Assembly (NCBI GenBank): GCA_900771185.1
Contig: CAAGND010000011.1
Coordinates: 1-20,748, forward strand
Reading direction: 5' to 3'
Source of the DNA: Clostridia bacterium
GTDB taxonomy: Bacteria > Bacillota > Clostridia > Oscillospirales > Acutalibacteraceae
DNA: 20,748 nt
Both the position numbers and the translations under genes were made by a program. Below are positions 14,484 through 20,748 of the stretch, in pieces. The notes beneath the pieces are model-generated. The model had not been told where the DNA came from. It was given only the letters and a program-made list of their open reading frames with translations, and made no database searches. Position 1 is the stretch's first letter, and every line of letters starts with the position of its first letter.

Positions 14484-16596
14484 CGGATTTTTTTCCTTTT
14501 TTGGAGTCTTTTCTTTCATAGCCGCAGCCCTCGTTGAGGCAGACGGTCATACCGCCCTTCTTCTTGAACAGCGATTTGCCGCACTTCGGACAGTTTTCGC
14601 CGGTGGGCTTATCCCAGCTCATAAAGTCGCATTTTGGCCAGTTGAAGCAACCGTAGAAGGTATAGCCCTTCTTCGTTTTGCGCTCAATGACCTTGGCACC
14701 GCACTTGGGGCACAGAGCATTTGTCTCAAGGATGAGGGGCTTCGCGTTCTTGCATTCGGGATAGCCGGGGCAGGCGAGAAAACGGCCGTAGCGCCCGGTC
14801 TTGATGACCATCATGCGTCCGCACTTCTCACACGGGATATCGGTGATATCCTCCTCAAGCTGAATTTTTACATCCTTCATCTCGGCCTTTGCTTTGTCGA
14901 GTGATTTCTCAAAATCACCGTAAAAATCATCAAGAACCTCAACATAGTTTACCTCACCCGAGTCAACGCGGTCAAGCATATCCTCCATCTGGGCGGTGAA
15001 CTTGACGTTGACTATACGGGGGAATTTATCTTTTAGAAGTTTGGTTGTGGCCTCACCCAGCTCGGTGGGCACAAATTGCTTGGCTTCTCGCTTGACATAG
15101 TTGCGCTTGACTATAGTTGTGATTATGGTTGAATATGTGCTGGGTCTGCCGATGCCCTTCTCCTCAAACTCCTTGACGAGCGAGGCCTCTGTGAAGCGCG
15201 GAGGCGGCAGAGTGAAATGCTGGCTCGGGACAAGCTCTTTGAGCTTTGCGTTGTCGCCCACTTTAAGCTCCGGCAGGAGTGAGCCGCCTTTGCCGTCCGT
15301 GTCATCGCTTATTTCATATAGTTTTGTAAAGCCGTCAAAGCGTATCGAATAACCGGCGGCTGTGAACAGGCAGTATTTGCCCTGAGCGGCGTCGGCTTCG
15401 CCTGCGCCTGCGATTTCAAGCTTTACCGTATCCTGAACGCAGCTCGCCATGAGACTTGCCATAAAGCGTTTCCAGATGAGGTTATATAACTTATACTGAT
15501 CCGAGGTCAGAGAATCCTTGACCCTTTCCGGAGTCAGTGACGGGGTAGCCGGGCGTATGGCCTCGTGCCCGTCCTGGGCATTGGCGCCCGTTTTATAATA
15601 GCGGGGCTTTTCGGGCAGATATTCGGCTCCGAAAACGGAGGAGATAACCTCGGCTGCCTGTGCCCTGGCCTCTTCGGAAATTCTCAGAGAGTCTGTTCTC
15701 ATGTAGGTGATAAGACCGGTCGTGCCTATGCCGGCGACATCCACGCCCTCATAAAGTTCCTGAGCGGTTCTCATCGTTTTCTGGGTCTGGAAACCGAGCT
15801 TTCGGGAGGCCTCCTGCTGGAGAGTGGAGGTGGTAAAGGGCGGGGCGGGGTTCTTTTTGCGGGTTCCCTTTTTCAGGCTTTTTACGCTGTATGAAGCGCC
15901 GTCAAGCCGTGCGAGGATCTCGTCCGCCTGCTCCTTGCTGACGATTTTCATTTTTCCGTTCTCATCGCCGTAAAAGGAGGCTGAAAACACCTTGCGCGAA
16001 GGGGAGGTAAACTTGGCATCTATTGACCAGTATTCCTCCGGGACAAACGCTTTTATCTCCGCTTCACGGTCAACTATCATGCGCACTGCCACGCTCTGAA
16101 CACGTCCCGCGGAGAGCCCCCTGCGTATCTTCTGCGACACAAAGGGACTAAGCCTGTAGCCGACAAGTCTGTCAAGAATACGGCGAGCCTGCTGTGCGTT
16201 GACAAGATTCATGTCCACAGCACGGGGATTTTCCATACCGTTTTTGATTCCGGTCTTTGTGATTTCATTGAAAGTAACACGGTTTTTGTCCTCAAGATCC
16301 AAGTCCAAAAGCGTCGCGAGATGCCAGGATATCGCCTCTCCCTCACGGTCGGGGTCGGTTGCGAGAAAGACCTTTTCGCTGTTCGCAACATCTTTTTTCA
16401 GCTCCTTGACAAGGTTCTCCTTACCCTTGATAACAGCGTATTTCGGGGTAAATCCGTTCTTTACATCGACGCTGAGCTTTGCGGCGGGCAGATCTCTGAC
16501 ATGACCCATGGACGCCACTACCTCGTAGCCCGAGCCGAGATATTTCTTTATTGTCTTTGCCTTTGCGGGTGACTCGACTATAACTAAAATTGACAT
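14476..16596 (-). CDS. topA: DNA topoisomerase I (type IA)
   Basis: TopA relaxes negative supercoils by a 5'-phosphotyrosine break. The 706-residue protein has the TOPRIM domain at the N-terminus (VIVESPAKAKTI at 6-17, acidic DPDREGE at 81-87), the active-site GLITYMRTDS with Tyr298 and Arg300, and GRPSTYSTII further on. The C-terminus has three four-cysteine zinc ribbons: CEKC...CPGYPEC, CPKC...CFNWPKC and CPKC...CLNEGC, then a lysine-rich tail. All key residues are present. It lies 18 bases after dprA in the common Firmicutes order dprA-topA-trmFO and overlaps trmFO at its 3' end. Confidence 0.98.
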   Translation of the reverse strand: MSILVIVESPAKAKTIKKYLGSGYEVVASMGHVRDLPAAKLSVDVKNGFTPKYAVIKGKENLVKELKKDVANSEKVFLATDPDREGEAISWHLATLLDLDLEDKNRVTFNEITKTGIKNGMENPRAVDMNLVNAQQARRILDRLVGYRLSPFVSQKIRRGLSAGRVQSVAVRMIVDREAEIKAFVPEEYWSIDAKFTSPSRKVFSASFYGDENGKMKIVSKEQADEILARLDGASYSVKSLKKGTRKKNPAPPFTTSTLQQEASRKLGFQTQKTMRTAQELYEGVDVAGIGTTGLITYMRTDSLRISEEARAQAAEVISSVFGAEYLPEKPRYYKTGANAQDGHEAIRPATPSLTPERVKDSLTSDQYKLYNLIWKRFMASLMASCVQDTVKLEIAGAGEADAAQGKYCLFTAAGYSIRFDGFTKLYEISDDTDGKGGSLLPELKVGDNAKLKELVPSQHFTLPPPRFTEASLVKEFEEKGIGRPSTYSTIITTIVKRNYVKREAKQFVPTELGEATTKLLKDKFPRIVNVKFTAQMEDMLDRVDSGEVNYVEVLDDFYGDFEKSLDKAKAEMKDVKIQLEEDITDIPCEKCGRMMVIKTGRYGRFLACPGYPECKNAKPLILETNALCPKCGAKVIERKTKKGYTFYGCFNWPKCDFMSWDKPTGENCPKCGKSLFKKKGGMTVCLNEGCGYERKDSKKGKKSDE

Positions 16597-16614
16597 ATTG
16601 CAGCTCCCGTTAAT

Positions 16615-17871
16615 TCAGATTTTTTTGTATCTTTTTCCTGCACACAGGCATACAAGGTCGGACAGCTCAAGCTCGGTCAGCGCGCTGATGACCTCCCACG
16701 GTGCAAGACCGGTGTTTTTAGATATCTCATCGGCAAAGAGAGGCTCCTCACCGAAATTATTATAGACTGTTTTGGCTTTTTCGGACAGGTTGGCGGGCAG
16801 AGATATGAGTTTTCTGACCTCAAAGGGGGACGGCTTATCCGTCTGTCCGGTTGGTTTGTCAGCCGGTTCGCCGCGTTGGGACGGATGCGGCCGCAGAACG
16901 GTTTTGGCGGGTCTGTCCATCTCCTCGGCGGACAGTTCACGCTTGCCGCTGAGAAATTCCAGCGCCTTTTCAACGTCGGTTTCCCGTATCCGGTCGGGAA
17001 AGCGCATGGCATATTCCTCTATGAGATCAAAAACGGAGAACAGCGGACGGGCGCCGTCCTTTATCAGGCTGTTCGCCCCGGCGTAGGAGGAGTTAAAAAC
17101 ATCGCCGGGCGGAGCAAAAACCTCACGACCCTGCTCCATGGCGCAGTGGGCGGTTATCAGCGATCCGCTTTTTATGCCGGCCTCAATGACGACCGTCGCC
17201 TCGCTCAGACCCGATATAATGCGGTTGCGGATCGGAAAGGTTCTGGCTGACGCGGATGTGCCGGGAGGAAATTCCGTTATCAGAGCGCCGCTTTGAGCGA
17301 TATCGTCTCTGAGATGGCGGTTTTCCATCAGATAGTCCACACCGAAGCCGCAGCCGAGAACGGCGGCGGTGGGACCGCCGGCCGAAAGCGAGCCGTTGTG
17401 AGCCGCACTGTCTATACCGAGCGCCGCTCCGCTGACAACGCAAAAGCCCGCATATGAAAGAGCCGCCGCATACCGATGGGCGAGATAGCTGCCCTGGAAT
17501 GAGGCGCTGCGAGTTCCGACCACTGCCACACAGACCCGCTGTGTGACTTTTGAAAGATCACCCCGGACATAGAGCGCAAGCGGAAAATTTCTCATGCTGC
17601 GAAGATTTGCGGGATATTCTCTGTCATCGGGAGTGATGATTTTCCAGCCGTTATTATTGCAAATCTCAACTATACCCTGCGCCTTTTCGGGAGAGTAAGC
17701 TGAGAGTTTTTCTATCTGCTTGTTGGTGAGTACACCGCTCAATTTCCATTCAATCTCACCGGAAGAGTACATCTCTCCGGGCGATGGGAACACAGCGGTA
17801 ATCTCATCTGTCCTCGCTCCCGGCCCCAAAGCGCCCTGGAGCCAGAGCCAGTAGAGTTTTTTATCGTCCAT
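16615..17871 (-). CDS. dprA: DNA processing protein DprA
   Basis: DprA loads RecA on incoming single-stranded DNA during natural transformation; it is also widespread in bacteria not known to be competent. From the ATG at 17871 it has 418 residues. The Rossmann-like core shows VVGTRSAS (117-124), SGAALGIDSAAH (147-158), VLGCGFGVDYL (171-181) and FPIRNRIISGLS (212-223). A linker rich in Pro and charged residues (about 305-350) leads to a winged-helix domain (about 355-417, EEPLFADEISKNTG). The frame continues to a codon at 17907 inside the upstream gene, but GGAGG lies five bases before the 17871 ATG, so this start is chosen. No com genes are in the window. Confidence 0.95.
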   Translation of the reverse strand: MDDKKLYWLWLQGALGPGARTDEITAVFPSPGEMYSSGEIEWKLSGVLTNKQIEKLSAYSPEKAQGIVEICNNNGWKIITPDDREYPANLRSMRNFPLALYVRGDLSKVTQRVCVAVVGTRSASFQGSYLAHRYAAALSYAGFCVVSGAALGIDSAAHNGSLSAGGPTAAVLGCGFGVDYLMENRHLRDDIAQSGALITEFPPGTSASARTFPIRNRIISGLSEATVVIEAGIKSGSLITAHCAMEQGREVFAPPGDVFNSSYAGANSLIKDGARPLFSVFDLIEEYAMRFPDRIRETDVEKALEFLSGKRELSAEEMDRPAKTVLRPHPSQRGEPADKPTGQTDKPSPFEVRKLISLPANLSEKAKTVYNNFGEEPLFADEISKNTGLAPWEVISALTELELSDLVCLCAGKRYKKI

Positions 17872-17888
17872 CAATTCCTCCGCGGATT

Positions 17889-18677
17889 TTATTTGGTCAG
17901 CTCCCACATGAGCACGGCTGCTGCCGCAGCGGCGTTGAGAGACTCGGCTCTGCCGCGCATGGGAATGGTTATCTGCACCTCACAGGCCTCTGCGACTTCG
18001 GCTGATATACCGCTGCCCTCGTTTCCTATAACGCATATAACGCCCGGACGTTTGGGCATATCGGTTACGCATAGGGCGCCGCTGTCAGGAGTTGAAGCTA
18101 AGGTAAGCATACCCTTTTTGGCGGCAAAAATCAATAGAGAGGGTAAATTTCCTGTTGTCAAAACGGAAATTCGGAGCGACGAACCCATCGCCGCGCGCAG
18201 TGCCTTCGGATTATATATATCACATCCGCCGCCGACTATGACACCCGAAAGTCCGAATGCCTCGGCGGTACGCAGCACGGCTCCGAGGTTTGACGGATCC
18301 TGCATGTTGTCAAGAGCGATATATGTGCCGGAGGGGTCGAGCTGCTGCTCGTTTTCGTTCTCACGTTGGACGCAGATGCAGAACACGCCCTGAGGACCTC
18401 TTGTGTCAGATATGCGGCCGCACAGGTCGTGGGTTATCTCAAAGCACTGCTCCGCTTTTTCAAAAATCGCCTCGGCGTATTCGGGATATTTGCGCAGCGC
18501 TTCAGCAGTGAAAAAGGCTGTGGTTATTTCTATTCCGCTCATTGCGGCATCACGGCAGATGCGTGCGCCCTCAAGGGAAAAAAGCCCCGTTTCCCTGCGG
18601 AAAGAGGCGCTCTGCGACAGGTGCTGGAACAGCTTTATTTTTTCATTTGAGCGAGATGAAATTTTTTCAAACTCCAT
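17889..18677 (-). CDS. TrmH/SpoU-family RNA 2'-O-methyltransferase
   Basis: The 262-residue protein has an N-terminal substrate-binding domain (about 5-105, with LEGARICRDA) and a C-terminal SPOUT methyltransferase domain. The three family motifs are visible: NMQDPSNLGAVLRTAEAFG (124-142) with Asn130 and Arg136, VIGNEGSGIS (216-225), and IPMRGRAESLNAAAAAAV (238-255). It methylates a ribose in rRNA or tRNA; the exact target cannot be read from sequence. It follows infC-rpmI-rplT, as in many clostridia, yet a terminator lies just before it and leaves only 20 bases for a leader with a weak ribosome site (GGGGGAT). It may therefore depend on read-through or a promoter inside rplT. Confidence 0.92.
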   Translation of the reverse strand: MEFEKISSRSNEKIKLFQHLSQSASFRRETGLFSLEGARICRDAAMSGIEITTAFFTAEALRKYPEYAEAIFEKAEQCFEITHDLCGRISDTRGPQGVFCICVQRENENEQQLDPSGTYIALDNMQDPSNLGAVLRTAEAFGLSGVIVGGGCDIYNPKALRAAMGSSLRISVLTTGNLPSLLIFAAKKGMLTLASTPDSGALCVTDMPKRPGVICVIGNEGSGISAEVAEACEVQITIPMRGRAESLNAAAAAAVLMWELTK

Positions 18678-18688
18678 GATATCCCCCG

Positions 18689-18722
18689 AAAAACAACACG
18701 GGACTGCTCAGGGCAGCCCCGT
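18689..18722 (-). terminator. Rho-independent terminator after rplT
   Basis: On the minus strand ACGGGGCTGC (18722-18713), a five-base loop and GCAGTCCCGT (18707-18698) form a ten-pair stem with one G-U pair, then GTTGTTTTT. It starts 16 bases after the rplT stop and ends only a dozen bases before the next gene's ATG at 18677. Confidence 0.85.
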
Positions 18723-18738
18723 CAGCTTTTTAATTAAA

Positions 18739-19098
18739 TCAGCCTTTGAGGGCAGCCTTTGCCTGCTCTGTCAGAGCGGTGAAAGCAGCCGGGTCGCTGA
18801 CTGCGATCTCGGAGAGCATCTTGCGGTTGAGATCGATACCGGCCTTCTTCAGACCGTTGATGAAAGTGGAATAGTTCATTCCGTTGAGCTTTGCTGCGGC
18901 AGAGATTCTGGTGATCCACAGACGGCGGAAGTCACGCTTCTTCTGCTTGCGGCCGACATAAGCGTACTGACCGCTCTTCATAACCGCCTGCTTTGCGGTC
19001 TTGAAAAGGCTGTGCTTTGAGCCGTAGTAGCCCTTGGCAAGCTTAAGAACTTTATTTCTTCTCTTGCGAGTCATTGTTGCACCTTTGATACGTGCCAT
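18739..19098 (-). CDS. rplT: 50S ribosomal protein L20
   Basis: The 119-residue protein is L20, needed early in 50S assembly and, in Firmicutes, a repressor of its own operon through the infC leader. It opens MARIKGATMTRKRRNKVLK, with the basic N-terminal arm, then GYYGSK, YAYVGRKQKKRDFRRLWI and RISAAAKLNGMNYS, all canonical. The length is normal. A GGAGG site lies ten bases upstream of the ATG. It is the third gene of infC-rpmI-rplT and is followed by a terminator. Confidence 0.99.
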   Translation of the reverse strand: MARIKGATMTRKRRNKVLKLAKGYYGSKHSLFKTAKQAVMKSGQYAYVGRKQKKRDFRRLWITRISAAAKLNGMNYSTFINGLKKAGIDLNRKMLSEIAVSDPAAFTALTEQAKAALKG

Positions 19099-19140
19099 GA
19101 TTTTCTACCTCCGAATAATTAGTGAGTGATGAGCCGATTC

Positions 19141-19338
19141 TTATTTGTAAGGAATAAGGGTCTTGATCTGCTTGACGTTGGTTGTGTCCGCAACAGAGGT
19201 TTTGCGAAGATTTCTCTTGCGCTTTGTGCTCTTCTTTGTCAGAATGTGGGACTTGTTGGCGTGTGCACGTATCGGCTTACCGTTTTTAGACAGCTTGAAG
19301 CGCTTTTTCGCACCGCTGTGAGTTTTGATCTTAGGCAT
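19141..19338 (-). CDS. rpmI: 50S ribosomal protein L35
   Basis: The 65-residue protein is L35 of the large ribosomal subunit. It begins MPKIKTHSGAKKRFKLSKNG and is strongly basic, with HILTKKSTKRKRNLRK in the middle, as in other bacteria. AAGGAGG lies eight bases upstream of the ATG. It sits 48 bases after infC and 42 bases before rplT in the standard operon order. Confidence 0.99.
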   Translation of the reverse strand: MPKIKTHSGAKKRFKLSKNGKPIRAHANKSHILTKKSTKRKRNLRKTSVADTTNVKQIKTLIPYK

Positions 19339-19386
19339 TGTTCTTTTCCTCCTTCAACTTTTGGTTCCGGTTAACTTTCCGGGAAT

Positions 19387-19905
19387 TTACTTTGCGCTTT
19401 TCGGGGCGAGGAACATAAGCATCTGACGCCCTTCAAGCTTTGCGGGCTTTTCGACCGAAGCGATATCGGCGCAGTCATCGGCGAACTGAGCCATGGTGGT
19501 CAGACCCAGATCCGTGTGCGTCATTTCACGTCCGCGGAAACGGATGGAAACCTTGACCTTGTTGCCCGCAGCCAGGAACTTCCTTGCGTGACCGACCTTT
19601 GTATCGAAGTCATGCACGTCAATGTTGGGTGAAAGGCGTATTTCCTTTATCTCGACTACGCGCTGATTCTTTTTTGCTTCTTTCTCCCTCTTGGACTGCT
19701 CGAAGCGGTACTTGCCATAGTCCATGATTTTGCACACGGGCGGCTTTGCCTGAGGAGCAATTTTAACCAGGTCAAGGTTCTTTTCTGCGGCGAGCTTGAG
19801 AGCCTGAGCGGAAGAAACTATTCCGAGCTGTTCCCCGTCGCTGCTGATGAGCCTGACCTCTTTGTCCATGATTTCTTCATTGATCTGCATTTCTTTGATA
19901 CTGAT
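19387..19905 (-). CDS. infC: Translation initiation factor IF-3, probable ATC start
   Basis: IF-3 binds the 30S subunit and checks start-codon choice. The family N-terminus MQINEEIMDKEVRLI is followed by the N-domain and the KKNQRVVEIKEIRL linker/C-domain, ending GRQMLMFLAPKSAK. No ATG, GTG or TTG is properly placed. AAGAGGTG (19920-19913) lies seven bases before an in-frame ATC at 19905, giving a 172-residue protein with the usual length. The first in-frame ATG (19890) is 22 bases from that ribosome site, which is too far. A TTG at 19971 opens the frame further but lies within the leader terminator region. Rare start codons such as AUU are a known self-control device of infC, so the ATC start is the best reading. 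Confidence 0.92.
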   Translation of the reverse strand: MSIKEMQINEEIMDKEVRLISSDGEQLGIVSSAQALKLAAEKNLDLVKIAPQAKPPVCKIMDYGKYRFEQSKREKEAKKNQRVVEIKEIRLSPNIDVHDFDTKVGHARKFLAAGNKVKVSIRFRGREMTHTDLGLTTMAQFADDCADIASVEKPAKLEGRQMLMFLAPKSAK

Positions 19906-19920
19906 ATGAAAGCACCTCTT
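19903..19920 (-). promoter_or_regulatory. infC ribosome site and non-AUG start codon
   Basis: The minus strand shows AAGAGGTG (19920-19913), seven bases, then ATC (19905-19903). The site picks this rare start over the downstream ATG at 19890. IF-3 normally rejects such codons, so translation should fall when IF-3 is abundant, a feedback loop described for E. coli infC with AUU. Confidence 0.65.
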
Positions 19921-20063
19921 TACCGGAAAAATCAAAGCGAGGGCACAGCAATGCCCTCGCTCAAAAATCAATAATACGCCTAAAAACGGCTTCTATTGAC
20001 CTGCGCAGGACAAAACCCCGAAGGTGAGAGCTGCGGCAAAATGCGGCACTCTGCTTTGTTGTA
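19906..20063 (-). promoter_or_regulatory. infC operon leader, probable L20-type attenuator
   Basis: The leader of about 158 bases runs from the predicted start near 20063 to the infC start. It contains CTGCGCAG-type and GCCGCAGC-type segments in the middle and ends in a strong terminator (19925-19961) just before the ribosome site. Position and layout match the L20 leader of Firmicutes, where free L20 binds and favours the terminator. I recognise it by layout, not by a covariance search. Confidence 0.6.
19925..19961 (-). terminator. Attenuator terminator in the infC leader
   Basis: On the minus strand AGCGAGGGCA (19961-19952), a six-base loop and TGCCCTCGCT (19945-19936) form a perfect ten-pair stem, followed by TTGATTTTT. 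It lies between the promoter and the infC ribosome site, so it must be bypassed for any expression of the operon. Confidence 0.85.
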
Positions 20064-20069
20064 ATCGAT

Positions 20070-20098
20070 ATTCTAACAGTCCTTTCCGCGTTTGTCAA
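20070..20098 (-). promoter_or_regulatory. Promoter of infC-rpmI-rplT
   Basis: On the minus strand TTGACA (20098-20093), a 17-base spacer and TAGAAT (20075-20070). This is close to the sigma-A consensus. Transcription should start near 20063, upstream of the attenuator leader. Confidence 0.8.
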
Positions 20099-20115
20099 GT
20101 GTTTTGAAAAAATAA

Positions 20116-20144
20116 TTGTGATACTTCAGCCGCTGTGATAAAAT
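20116..20144 (+). promoter_or_regulatory. Possible promoter of the yhcH-like gene
   Basis: TTGTGA (20116-20121), a 17-base spacer and TAAAAT (20139-20144), only about 15-20 bases before the AGGAGG ribosome site. The A-rich stretch just upstream could act as an UP-like element. It is divergent from the infC promoter about 20 bases away. Confidence 0.5.
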
Positions 20145-20167
20145 AGGAAAGAACAGGAGGGTTAATT

Positions 20168-20629
20168 ATGATAATTGACAGATTGGAAAACCTTGAAAAA
20201 TATGAGGGCGCGGTCAAAGGACTGTCACTGGCGGCAAAGTTCCTTGAGGACTTTGTGAAAACCGATATGGCACCCGGCAGATACGAGCTTGACGGCGACA
20301 GGGTGTTTGCGAACGTTCAGGGCTATGAGCCAAAGAAATATAACGGCGATATGCTCTTTGAGGCGCACAGAAAATATATTGACCTGCAGGCGGTGCTCGG
20401 CGGCGGCGAGCGCATAGACTGGGCGCCGCTCGGCTCACTCAAGGAGGAGAGCGAGGAGTATTCAAAGGGCGGAGACATAGCTTTTTACAGCGGCGAAAAA
20501 GCGATTGAGCTTCATTTGCATGCCGGCGATTTTACAATCCTCATGCCGCAGGACGCGCATAAGCCGGGAATAAAGCTCATTGATTGCAATGATGTGCTCA
20601 AAGTCGTTGTGAAAATTGCGGTGGAGTGA
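20168..20629 (+). CDS. YhcH/YjgK/YiaL-family protein
   Basis: The 153-residue protein matches the YhcH/YjgK/YiaL (DUF386) family by length and by LFEAHRKYIDLQAVLGGGERIDW (about 62-85, written here in part as EAHRKYIDLQ and GGGERIDW), YSGEKAIELHLHAGDFTIL and MPQDAHKPG, the cupin-like metal-site histidines. Members are linked with sialic acid and other sugar use and with the beta subunit of evolved beta-galactosidase; the catalytic role is uncertain, possibly a sugar anomerase. AGGAGG lies seven bases before the ATG. It is cytoplasmic. No sugar gene is within the window, so the local context does not name a substrate. Confidence 0.92.
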   Translation: MIIDRLENLEKYEGAVKGLSLAAKFLEDFVKTDMAPGRYELDGDRVFANVQGYEPKKYNGDMLFEAHRKYIDLQAVLGGGERIDWAPLGSLKEESEEYSKGGDIAFYSGEKAIELHLHAGDFTILMPQDAHKPGIKLIDCNDVLKVVVKIAVE

Positions 20630-20645
20630 AATCGGAGAGAACAAT

Positions 20646-20678
20646 ATGATAAAAAGCGGCTTTCGGCCATACGGCTAA
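20646..20678 (+). other. Possible ten-codon reading frame after the yhcH-like gene
   Basis: GGAGAG (20634-20639) stands six bases before an ATG that opens MIKSGFRPYG and stops at 20678. A second GGAGAG occurs at about 20704 before another tiny frame (MKY). This could be a leader peptide for a gene beyond the edge, or nothing. The rest of 20679-20748 shows no feature I can name. Confidence 0.2.
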
Positions 20679-20748
20679 GGATTCACCAACAGAACCCGCA
20701 AACGGAGAGCAAGCTATAGCGCAAATGAAATATTGATTCTATACAAAA

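Noticed and set aside
19906..19971. TTG start of infC giving 194 residues
   Set aside because: The extension is the leader terminator hairpin read as protein and has no ribosome site.
1..20748. CRISPR array, prophage, tRNA or rRNA genes
   Set aside because: No regularly spaced repeats, phage genes, cloverleaf sequences or rRNA signatures were seen on either strand.

Overview
The window is a chromosomal stretch of a Gram-positive, clostridia-like bacterium (probably Oscillospirales/Ruminococcaceae-like; inferred, not proven). Reasons: fairly GC-rich housekeeping genes, strong GGAGG-type ribosome sites, TTGACA/TATAAT promoters, a PdaA-like polysaccharide deacetylase typical of endospore formers, an L20-type leader before infC-rpmI-rplT, and a Firmicutes-style order of dprA-topA-trmFO, plsX-rnc and smc. 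Nearly all genes lie on the minus strand; only the deacetylase and the yhcH-like gene are on plus.

Region 1 (1-4839, minus) is a purine nucleotide block read from one strong promoter: purA (AMP branch), full-length guaA (GMP branch), an AT-rich gene with a PD-(D/E)xK-like nuclease fold plus a DUF5655-like domain, and a second GMP synthase gene that has only the ATP-pyrophosphatase half and runs off the window edge. The two GMP synthases differ clearly in sequence, and the nuclease-like gene sits between them. This is the most unusual arrangement here.

Region 2 (4840-6304) holds a divergent lipoprotein-type polysaccharide deacetylase. Its roughly 235-base leader contains a terminator-like hairpin, so a short RNA or attenuation is possible. 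A perfect 13-bp hairpin separates it from the convergent smc gene.

Region 3 (6309-18677, minus) is a tightly packed run: trmH-family methyltransferase, dprA, topA, trmFO, plsX, rnc, an Elp3-like radical SAM gene and smc. Several junctions overlap or abut. A RAYT-type (Y1) transposase relic with one frameshift and an internal palindromic repeat is wedged between the radical SAM gene and smc.

Region 4 (18685-20098, minus) is the translation operon infC-rpmI-rplT with a promoter, a leader ending in an attenuator-like terminator, a non-AUG (ATC) infC start, and a terminator after rplT. Divergent from it is a yhcH/yjgK/yiaL-family gene (20168-20629, plus), followed by 119 bases that hold only a possible ten-codon reading frame. 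I saw no tRNA, rRNA, CRISPR array or complete insertion sequence.
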